From Solobacterium sp. (GTDB lineage: Bacteria > Bacillota_I > Bacilli_A > Erysipelotrichales > Erysipelotrichaceae), in the NCBI GenBank assembly GCA_017469355.1, contig JAFUGM010000085.1, forward strand, positions 1 to 37,945: a stretch of 37,945 nt of DNA, read 5' to 3'. The translations under genes were made by a program, and so were the position numbers. The notes beneath the pieces were generated by a model. That model was not told the origin of the DNA. It made no database searches and worked only from the letters and a program-made list of their open reading frames with translations. Below are positions 16,141 to 23,626 of this stretch, one piece after another; within the stretch, counting starts at the first letter, position 1; each line of letters opens with the position of its first letter.

Positions 16141-17921
16141 ACGTCCAATGCCTTATTCATTTCTTCCTGCAGCACCTCTTCGTCAAGGTACGGATACAGG
16201 TTTTCATAGGTCGGTGTCTGGAAGGTGCCATCCGGCCGGGCAATCGATCGAATGCGCGGTTCCACTTCCAGATTCTTACTGACAAAGACTTCGCAGACTA
16301 CAGGCCCATCCATGGACAGCACTTCCGTGACCGTTTCTTCCAGGCGCTCTGCCTCATTGCATGAACAATACTTCAGCCCATAGGCCCGAGTTATCTTTTC
16401 CGTATTGGGAATCGGAACACCGTCAGACACATCCGTTCCGAATGTCGGATTAATGTTATATCCACCCTGAGACATCCGTACAAACTGATATCCATCATTA
16501 CTTACCACAAACAGTTTGATGGGAATCTGGTTCCTTTCAATCGTCGCAAATTCATGAATGTTCATCTGAAGACTGCCATCTCCCACAAAGCAGATTACAT
16601 TCCCATCTGAACGATTCGCCTCCGCAAGACCAAGGGAAGTCGCCCAGTATCCCATGGCAGAAAGGCCGCCGGAAATAAACACCCGCTGTCCTTCCTTTAC
16701 CCGCCAGGTCTGTGCTACGACACTGCAGGAACTGCCCGTATCCGCAATGACGATATCATTTGGACCAGCGCAGCTTGTCACAACATCAACCAATCGATAG
16801 GAATTCAGTTCTCCATCGTAGTATTTCGGCTGAAGAATCGGATACCGATCCCGCCAATCCTGACATACGGAAACCCACTTGGAATGATTCCCAATCAACG
16901 CTTCCTCTTCGATCAGCGCCACAGCGAGTTCAAGGAATTCATGAAGATCCCCTTCCAGTACCTCCTGAATCGGAGTGCCGTATTTTTCCAGTTCTCCTGA
17001 GTCAATCTCCACCAGAATCTTATGGGCCTGTTTCGCAAAGTCCGACACATTATATCCGGTGGTATTGGGCGCCAGATGACTGCCAAGAATCAACAGTGTA
17101 TCGCAGGTCTGGGCCGCAAAATGGGAAGAACGATACCCATGGTTTCCGCATCTTCCGACAAAGTATTTACTGTCGGAAGGAATGGAGTCAATGCCCATCC
17201 GGGAATTGATGACCGGAATATCCAGGCGCTCATAGAAGGTTTTAAACAGTTCGATGCTTTTGGAAAGACGGATTCCCTGTCCCGCAAGAATCAGCGGACG
17301 TCTGGAATTCTTCAATGTCTCCAATACGGAACGCACCTGTTCTTTTGTGAAGGAATGCGTTGGAGCTTCATATGGCTTTGGCGGGAATGCGCAATGACAC
17401 TCGGCAGACTGCACACTGATCGGCACATCAATACATACCGGTCCAGGCCTTCCACCTTCCGCAACAGCGAAGGCCTCTTCAAGAATCTCGCCCGCCTTCT
17501 CTGGATCATCCAAAAGGAAATACTTCTTCGTCACCGGCTTCATGATGAGATCCGTACGGACATCCTGGGTTCCATACTGACGGACTTCCTTTCCCCGCTC
17601 ATACTGCACATGGGCAAGGCTGGAGTTTCCGGTAAACAATACGACAGGAGAAGAGTCCACATACGCCTGTGCCATACCGGTAACCGTATTGGTTAATGCC
17701 GGACCGTTTGTCACAAACGCTACGCCGGGTTTCCCGGAAATGCGCGCATATCCATCCGCACCCATCACCGCAGGCTGCTCATGATTCGTAAAGGTAAACT
17801 TCAGATGTTCCGACCTGGAAAGTGCCTTACAGATCCATAAGGCTGCTCCACCGACAATCACATAGGCGTGATCAATCCCTTTATACTCCACATACTTAAC
17901 GATATATTCCGCTACATTCAT
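16137..17921 (-). CDS. Thiamine diphosphate-dependent enzyme, acetolactate synthase-like
   Basis: A 594-aa protein with the full three-domain ThDP layout: PYR domain with the cofactor-activating Glu48 (TNHEQPAVMGADGYAR), a central domain (about 200-340), and PP domain with the metal/pyrophosphate motif GDGSLQMNIHEFATIERNQI (about 444-463) ending VVSNDGY. It resembles IlvB-type enzymes, but no IlvN or amino-acid genes are near. In a polysaccharide locus, ALS-like enzymes can build unusual sugars; YerE, for instance, adds a two-carbon unit from pyruvate to a CDP-keto-sugar. The position between a cytidylyltransferase and licD suggests it makes or modifies the group that is activated with CTP. 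Substrate unknown. Confidence 0.88.
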   Translation of the reverse strand: MNVAEYIVKYVEYKGIDHAYVIVGGAALWICKALSRSEHLKFTFTNHEQPAVMGADGYARISGKPGVAFVTNGPALTNTVTGMAQAYVDSSPVVLFTGNSSLAHVQYERGKEVRQYGTQDVRTDLIMKPVTKKYFLLDDPEKAGEILEEAFAVAEGGRPGPVCIDVPISVQSAECHCAFPPKPYEAPTHSFTKEQVRSVLETLKNSRRPLILAGQGIRLSKSIELFKTFYERLDIPVINSRMGIDSIPSDSKYFVGRCGNHGYRSSHFAAQTCDTLLILGSHLAPNTTGYNVSDFAKQAHKILVEIDSGELEKYGTPIQEVLEGDLHEFLELAVALIEEEALIGNHSKWVSVCQDWRDRYPILQPKYYDGELNSYRLVDVVTSCAGPNDIVIADTGSSCSVVAQTWRVKEGQRVFISGGLSAMGYWATSLGLAEANRSDGNVICFVGDGSLQMNIHEFATIERNQIPIKLFVVSNDGYQFVRMSQGGYNINPTFGTDVSDGVPIPNTEKITRAYGLKYCSCNEAERLEETVTEVLSMDGPVVCEVFVSKNLEVEPRIRSIARPDGTFQTPTYENLYPYLDEEVLQEEMNKALDV

Positions 17922-17932
17922 ATTCCTGTCTC

Positions 17933-18646
17933 CTACTTCAGCCAGTTATTCTGAGTTGATTCCGCAAGCAGCGCCTTAAACAACAACAGGTCTTCTCTTG
18001 AAGTGATCTTGAAATTAAAATCTGATCCTCGGTTAAACCATACGGTATACCCGCATTCCACAAGCAGGGTGCAGGTCGCCACCGATCCGGTAATTCCCTT
18101 TTCCTTCGCCTCCTTATGAAGCGCAAGCATATCCTTGAGATACATACTGTGCGGAGTCTGGGTACGGTAGAGGATTTCCCGGTCAATACTGATATTGGAT
18201 TTGATCTTATCATCTGTCTGTAACATCGCTTCCTTACAGTCAATGGCAGTAATGCCATTGCCATGAGCCTTACAGGTTTCGATATTATCGGTAATCACCT
18301 GAGACGGAAGATATGGCCGGGCTCCATCATGAACTAACACAATGTCATCTCCCTGACAATCCCGGGCAATCACCTCAAGCACATTCTCAATGGATTCCTG
18401 ACCCGTCGCACCGCCAGTCACAATCCCTTTCAGCTTTGTGATACTGAACTGCTTCGCATAAAGATCCATGAATCCTTCCCATCCGGCCAGGCAGGCAATA
18501 TAAATTGCGTCGATGTCCGGGTGATTCTGAAAACACTCCATCGTATAGATGATGATCGGCTTATCATTCACATTCAGAAACTGCTTTGGCACAAGCTGTT
18601 GCGTTCTGGTACCGGTTCCGGCAGCCGTAATCAGCGCAATATTCAT
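17933..18646 (-). CDS. IspD/TarI-like cytidylyltransferase
   Basis: A 237-aa nucleotidyltransferase of the IspD/TarI group, which joins CMP from CTP to a polyol or erythritol phosphate. Motifs are ALITAAGTGTR (CTP-binding loop), VPKQFL, VTGGATGQESIENVL, DIVLVHDGARPYLP and YRTQTPHSM. A housekeeping IspD in the MEP pathway is possible, but the location inside the polysaccharide operon with LicD favours a TarI-like role making a CDP-alditol or similar donor. No TarJ-type reductase is present in the window. Ribosome site AGAGGT; 11 bp separate it from the ThDP gene. Confidence 0.85.
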   Translation of the reverse strand: MNIALITAAGTGTRTQQLVPKQFLNVNDKPIIIYTMECFQNHPDIDAIYIACLAGWEGFMDLYAKQFSITKLKGIVTGGATGQESIENVLEVIARDCQGDDIVLVHDGARPYLPSQVITDNIETCKAHGNGITAIDCKEAMLQTDDKIKSNISIDREILYRTQTPHSMYLKDMLALHKEAKEKGITGSVATCTLLVECGYTVWFNRGSDFNFKITSREDLLLFKALLAESTQNNWLK

Positions 18647-18722
18647 AAAACGACCTCTAACTTTCCTTCAGTGTATCATTGCCTGTCACAGAGTGACAAA
18701 CCCGGCAGCCGGTTCAACCGCA

Positions 18723-19874
18723 TTATCCCTTTGCCCGGCGGTTTATGTCTTCCTTGGTCAGGATTGGCGCAGGTGCACATAGCCCGGAAGAAAACGGAGA
18801 TCCCTTCCCTTCCAACAACGCCACCATCAGCTCATAGAAGCGGTTTCCCGCATTCACCCCATTCCACTCCTTCAACATGGAATGATATGCGTTTCTGCCA
18901 AGCTTATCTCTTAACTCGTGATCTTCCATTAGCTTCTTTACTTTCCTGGAAAGGTCATCCATATTTCCATATTCGTATAACAATCCATTGATATTCTGCT
19001 CGATCATCTTGGAAGCCCCGATCCGGGTACTTACAACACAGGCACACCCATGGTTCATTGCCTGATTTAACATACTCCCCCATCCTTCATTACAATCACC
19101 GGTCATAAGAAAGATATCCGTATGATTCAAGATGGATTTCAGTTCCTTGAGCGTTGGCATCTCATGGATGTGTAATTCCTCAGAGGTGGATTGGAAGGAA
19201 TTCTGCAGTTCTCCATTGCCATAAAGATCAATGCGGCAGGGAAGTCCTTCCAGCTGCTTCGCTAACTGGACTGCAGTTTCCGGGTGGTACCAGTCTTTGA
19301 ATTCATTGATCCAGGTGATCTGAACCGGAGAGTCATGTTTAAATGCCATGAGCTCCTCCAGATCATATTCCACTATTTCGGTAAATTCTCCGAATTCAAA
19401 CATCTTATTGCGATAGGAACCAGTCAGACTGAAGTCCTGTGCAGTATATACTCCCATACACATGAGATAGACTGGCTTTCGCCAGAGTGCCAGCGTATGT
19501 TTTACGAAGTAGGAAACTTTCCATTTAAGTGGAACCGCCTTAAGATTCCCATCCCGATAGATATGCTGGGAAAGACGGAATACCGGTTTGCCGGAACGCA
19601 CCGCAAGATTAAAGTACTCCACCGGGCAATGACCGTAGATCAATACATCGCTTTCACTCGCCAGTTGTTTTGCGCGGGCAAGCAGATCCTCACATTCATA
19701 GATCCGCTCAACAAACTCCAGCTGATTCAGATCCGGATAACCCTGTTCCAGAAACTTCGCTTCCATCGGTTCGCTCGCCGCAAGTATCAATTGATGACCA
19801 CTGCGTTCATACAGGGTTTTGTACAGCGGAACCTTCGAAGGATCGGCGTAATTCGCAAATACGGTAATTTTCAT
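18723..19874 (-). CDS. Glycosyltransferase family 4 (GT-B fold)
   Basis: A 383-aa GT-B glycosyltransferase. Start 19874 (MKITVFAN) is chosen because GGGAGG lies 4-5 nt upstream and the ATG overlaps the previous stop (ATGA). The C-terminal donor domain shows VQITWINEFKDWYHP, CRIDLYGNGELQ, LNHTDIFLMTGDCNEGWGSM and GASKMIEQNINGLLYEYGNMDDL, typical of GT4. In the usual E-x7-E motif the second Glu is Gln (EGWGSMLNQ), a mild departure. It probably adds a sugar to the repeat unit; the specific linkage is not predictable. Confidence 0.88.
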   Translation of the reverse strand: MKITVFANYADPSKVPLYKTLYERSGHQLILAASEPMEAKFLEQGYPDLNQLEFVERIYECEDLLARAKQLASESDVLIYGHCPVEYFNLAVRSGKPVFRLSQHIYRDGNLKAVPLKWKVSYFVKHTLALWRKPVYLMCMGVYTAQDFSLTGSYRNKMFEFGEFTEIVEYDLEELMAFKHDSPVQITWINEFKDWYHPETAVQLAKQLEGLPCRIDLYGNGELQNSFQSTSEELHIHEMPTLKELKSILNHTDIFLMTGDCNEGWGSMLNQAMNHGCACVVSTRIGASKMIEQNINGLLYEYGNMDDLSRKVKKLMEDHELRDKLGRNAYHSMLKEWNGVNAGNRFYELMVALLEGKGSPFSSGLCAPAPILTKEDINRRAKG

Positions 19875-21067
19875 ACTTCCTCCCGATACGTTTCCGGATG
19901 GGACGGATCGAAGATTTCGTTCGCCCACATCAATGTAATCATGTCTTCGGTATCAGAGAGGTTAATGATGTTGTGGGTATAGCCAGGAATCATGATCACC
20001 GCTTCCGGTTGATCTCCATTCACTTCAAACTCCACCACTTCATCACTTCCGATTCTGCGTTCCTGAATGAGGCCATGACCATGAACTACGACGAAGATCT
20101 CCCATTTGGTGTTATGCCAGTGCTGGCCTTTAGTCATACCAGGCTTACTGACATTAATCGACACCTGACCATGGGAAATGGTCTTAAGCACTTCGGTAAA
20201 GGAGCCCCGATGGTCCACCGCAGGATGTAAGTCATAGCGCATCTTCGTTTTGGGAAGATAGGAAAGATAAGTGGAAAACAATTTCTTCTCAAATGACCCC
20301 GGACGCAGTTCGGGCATGATTCCGGTTTCCGGAAAGCTGCGGAAGGTCTCCAGAATCTCCGTAATCCTCCCCAATGTCACATGATGGGTTTCCCTGACAT
20401 AACAATACTTACCCTGCGGGTTTAATACCGGATAGATACCTTCATAATCACAGCGCTGTTCATTCCCTTCCAATGTATCCAATAACGCATTTACAAGATC
20501 ATCGATATAAAGCAGTTCCAGTTCCACCGAAGGATCATTTACGGTAATCGGAAGATCATTTGCGATGTTATGACAGAATGTCGCAACCGCACTGTTGTAA
20601 TTGGGGCGGCACCACTTTCCGAAAAGATTGGGAAAACGGTAAACCCATACCACTGCGCCGGTTTCCTGCTGGTAATCAAAGAACAGCTTCTCCCCTTCCA
20701 GTTTGGATTTTCCATACTCGCTTCCTTCAAACCGTCCGGTCAAAGAGGCCTGAATCGAAGATGATAACATCACCGGGCAGCGGTTGCCTGCTTCCTTCAG
20801 CGTCTCCAACAACAGGGAAGAAAGGCCAAAATTTCCTTCCATATATTCAGAAGGATGTTCGGGCCGGTTTACACCCGCAAGATGAAATACTACATCTGCG
20901 GTAGTACAGAACGCCTGCAGATCCTCTTTCGTATTGTTTTGATCGTATTCATAAATCGCATCAATCTGAAGCGTTCTGGTGCGGTCCTTCCCATCTTTGA
21001 TATTTTTGAGATTCTCCACCAGATTTCTTCCCACAAAGCCTTTGGCTCCGGTTACCAGAATATTCAT
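19871..21067 (-). CDS. CapF/WbjC-type bifunctional sugar reductase with cupin domain
   Basis: A 398-aa two-domain protein. The N-terminal extended SDR domain has GAKGFVGRNL (G7-x2-G10-x2-G13, NAD(P) binding) and catalytic Y118-x3-K122 (EYGKSK). The C-terminal cupin (about 290-395) has GQHWHN with metal-binding His, and PGYTHNI. This matches CapF/WbjC/FnlB, which with CapE and CapG makes UDP-N-acetyl-L-fucosamine: the cupin epimerises and the SDR domain reduces the 4-keto intermediate. CapE and CapG homologues are absent from this window, so they are elsewhere or the enzyme serves another pathway. It overlaps the GT4 gene by ATGA. Confidence 0.88.
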   Translation of the reverse strand: MNILVTGAKGFVGRNLVENLKNIKDGKDRTRTLQIDAIYEYDQNNTKEDLQAFCTTADVVFHLAGVNRPEHPSEYMEGNFGLSSLLLETLKEAGNRCPVMLSSSIQASLTGRFEGSEYGKSKLEGEKLFFDYQQETGAVVWVYRFPNLFGKWCRPNYNSAVATFCHNIANDLPITVNDPSVELELLYIDDLVNALLDTLEGNEQRCDYEGIYPVLNPQGKYCYVRETHHVTLGRITEILETFRSFPETGIMPELRPGSFEKKLFSTYLSYLPKTKMRYDLHPAVDHRGSFTEVLKTISHGQVSINVSKPGMTKGQHWHNTKWEIFVVVHGHGLIQERRIGSDEVVEFEVNGDQPEAVIMIPGYTHNIINLSDTEDMITLMWANEIFDPSHPETYREEV

Positions 21068-21078
21068 GATCGCCTCCG

Positions 21079-22053
21079 TTACAGATTGTCCTTCGAAATC
21101 ATATGAAACAGCCAGGAGAACAGACCGAGATTCCAGTCATAGACCATGGAAAAATAACGGTTCTTCATTCCCCCAAGTGATTTGAGATAGGGATTGTCAT
21201 GCCAGGAAGGGAACTCTTCATTCAGCAGATCCCATCCCATCCGGATCGTCGTTCTGCGGTCAATCGGATCCTTGATCTTCGCACTGCGCAGGAAACTGTT
21301 TCCCAGAAATGCCTTAATATGAATATATTCCAGGGCATCATGATAAGAATCATAGGTTCCGTGATCCCGGTAATACTGCAGGATGATGCGGAAGACCTCG
21401 ATCATGTTTTTTACCTGATCATTATTATCATGGGTAATGGACTGTTCCTGCTGCACATAGCGGACATAAGCCTTTTCCGTAAATCCAATCTTAGTCAGAT
21501 GATAGGTCAGACAATACAGATAGCAGTTATCTTCATACCGGTAGCCCGCAGGAAACCGAATGTCCAGAGAGCGAATGAATGAGGTTTTATAAAGCTTATT
21601 CCAGAGAACCGCAAACAGATTTACCATCATATCCTGCCCACAGGCATACGGCCCTTCCTTCTGTAACCGTTCCCCTTTGGAATTCTTCCAGTAGAAATCT
21701 GATACCACCAGTTCAAGATCATCCTTCTTTGCAAGGTCAAGCATCTCTTCAAACATGGATGGATCGGTATAATCATCGCTGTCAAGAAACCCGAAATACG
21801 TTCCGTTCACCTTGGATACCCCGAAATTCCTCGTCTCCGCAATTCCTTCGTTTTCCTTGGAATATAACTTCATATCCACATCCGGATGTGCGGCCTTCCA
21901 AGCTTCCAGTACCTGCAGGGTCGAGTCCGTACTGCCATCATTAATAACAATTAACTCCAGATCCTTTAGGGTCTGCGCTGCCAGCGAATCAAGTGTTTTT
22001 TCTACCGTAAAGGCACAGTTATAACATGGGACAATGACAGATACTTCAGGCAT
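21079..22053 (-). CDS. Glycosyltransferase family 2
   Basis: A 324-aa GT2 enzyme with EVSVIVPCYNCAFTVEKTL, VINDGSTDSTLQ, KENEGIAETRNFG and the metal-binding DSDD in FGFLDSDDYTDPSMF. The C-terminal half carries AVLWNKLYKTSFI and FPAGYRYEDN, the layout of the sibling GT2 genes in this locus. Its ATG lies within the last codons of the polymerase gene (8-nt overlap), so translation is coupled. Donor and acceptor cannot be assigned. Confidence 0.92.
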   Translation of the reverse strand: MPEVSVIVPCYNCAFTVEKTLDSLAAQTLKDLELIVINDGSTDSTLQVLEAWKAAHPDVDMKLYSKENEGIAETRNFGVSKVNGTYFGFLDSDDYTDPSMFEEMLDLAKKDDLELVVSDFYWKNSKGERLQKEGPYACGQDMMVNLFAVLWNKLYKTSFIRSLDIRFPAGYRYEDNCYLYCLTYHLTKIGFTEKAYVRYVQQEQSITHDNNDQVKNMIEVFRIILQYYRDHGTYDSYHDALEYIHIKAFLGNSFLRSAKIKDPIDRRTTIRMGWDLLNEEFPSWHDNPYLKSLGGMKNRYFSMVYDWNLGLFSWLFHMISKDNL

Positions 22054-23614
22054 GTCTGGCCTCCTCTACACGATTTAAAAGAATCGCGGTAATAAAGGCA
22101 GTAAAGACCGTTGTCACAAACTGGTCAAGATAATGACCGGATAACCAGGCTCCGCCAAATCCACAGCCAAGTGCGAAGATCAGGCAGAGGTTCTCCAGTG
22201 TCCATAACTGTTTCCGATAACGGATAAACATGATCAACCCATAGAACATGATTCCAATCCATGGCAGTAACAGGATCACTTCTCCCGCATATCCAAGCGT
22301 ATAGATCTGCTGGACAAAGTCCTTTTCCAGAACGATGGATCCATTCATGAAAGTGCTGTATCCCATCCCAAGAATCTTTTCCGGTGAGGTCAGGTTTTCA
22401 TATTTATAGTTAAAGAAGATCGTTTCAATCTGCCGCCCGCTGACCCGGTCAAATACCGGAATGTCATAGCATACATGAAACCAGAACCAGGGATCATGTT
22501 GGTAGGAATAATACTCGGTATAGTACATGGAAGGTACCGACTGAATATATCTGGCATTGATGCCATAGGTTTCAAACGCATAGACGTAGAAGTTGATCCA
22601 CTCTTCGCTTCCCGGAACAAGATCCTCCGCCTGCTTCAGATCATCGGCCGCAAACTGGATGGCCCCATTATTCAAAAGCGCCACATCATTCTTCGCATCT
22701 ACCCGCTGATTCTGTACAGCAGGCGTCCAGTTCAATATTGCGCCAAATACTGCCGCGGCGAGAAGTAAGGATACCAGTGGTTTTCCTTCAATGCGGCGAT
22801 GTTTCAGAAGCAGCCCATCAAACAGATATAATCCTGCCACTAACACCGGCACCACAACTGCTCCATACGTCGCCACCCGTGTAGACAGCATCTGCATCGC
22901 CAAGCCCTGTACTCCCGCCAGCACAAGAATCCGTTTCTTCTTTGTGGTATCTGTCTCACTGAGATAGCAGTAATACACTAATGGCAATAACATGAACAAC
23001 AGAATTCCAATGGTATTGCCTTCATTGAAGAAGAACTTGGATGCCAATGTTCTGGGGTGATACCAGTCATAGACCCCGGAAAACCAGGAGAAGAAATTCC
23101 CAACCGTATCGCCATAATAGGTAGACCGTGCGAACACATACATATCTCCGATTACGATCGGGATACTGATGATCGCAGAGCTCAGAAGTATCATGCGCTT
23201 CAGTTCTGTTTCATCAAAATGTTCATGATAACAAAGGTAGATCACCGCATACGGAAGGCAGAGCGTTAGTACATAGGTCAGTTCCTGGAACGCACTGAAA
23301 TAGAAGTTGTCTGTCAGAAACAACCGCTCCACCAATGCGTCTGCAAGGCGGCAGTGAAGAATAAAGTAGACAAGGAATATCACGCCATAGACTGCAGCGA
23401 TCACAAAGGTGCGCGGTTTCTTCTTTTCCCTCAGAAAAAATGACCACAGCACCAGAAACGGAAGCACAAGAAAACGGATCACAGTGGAGAATCTTGGAAG
23501 ACCCAGGGCATCCAGCTGTTCAAAGAACAGATAATCCATGTCTATGATCGGCTGAATCAATACCAGCACAAAGATCAGAACATGAAGATGTGTTTCACTG
23601 AAAATCCGTTTCAT
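22046..23614 (-). CDS. Wzy-like polysaccharide polymerase / O-antigen ligase family membrane protein
   Basis: A 522-aa membrane protein with about 11-12 predicted helices and one large extracytoplasmic loop (about 300-440, Tyr-rich, including HDPWFWFHVCYDIP). This topology fits the Wzy / O-antigen ligase superfamily. The stretch FNEGNTIGILLFMLLPL and QMLSTRVATYGA before the loop resembles the conserved part of the Gram-positive members. It would join lipid-linked repeats outside the membrane after Wzx export. The ribosome site is poor (AAGAAAA). Assignment is by topology and context, since Wzy sequences diverge strongly. Confidence 0.75.
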   Translation of the reverse strand: MKRIFSETHLHVLIFVLVLIQPIIDMDYLFFEQLDALGLPRFSTVIRFLVLPFLVLWSFFLREKKKPRTFVIAAVYGVIFLVYFILHCRLADALVERLFLTDNFYFSAFQELTYVLTLCLPYAVIYLCYHEHFDETELKRMILLSSAIISIPIVIGDMYVFARSTYYGDTVGNFFSWFSGVYDWYHPRTLASKFFFNEGNTIGILLFMLLPLVYYCYLSETDTTKKKRILVLAGVQGLAMQMLSTRVATYGAVVVPVLVAGLYLFDGLLLKHRRIEGKPLVSLLLAAAVFGAILNWTPAVQNQRVDAKNDVALLNNGAIQFAADDLKQAEDLVPGSEEWINFYVYAFETYGINARYIQSVPSMYYTEYYSYQHDPWFWFHVCYDIPVFDRVSGRQIETIFFNYKYENLTSPEKILGMGYSTFMNGSIVLEKDFVQQIYTLGYAGEVILLLPWIGIMFYGLIMFIRYRKQLWTLENLCLIFALGCGFGGAWLSGHYLDQFVTTVFTAFITAILLNRVEEARHA

Positions 23615-23626
23615 AATTTTCTTATT

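Noticed and set aside
16137-17921. Housekeeping acetolactate synthase (ilvB)
   Set aside because: No IlvN or branched-chain amino-acid genes are adjacent, and the gene is coupled to licD and a cytidylyltransferase.
18684-18698. Perfect short palindrome TGTCAC-AGA-GTGACA before the cytidylyltransferase gene
   Set aside because: The stem is short, with no T-run and no -10/-35 context. It could be chance, so no function is claimed.
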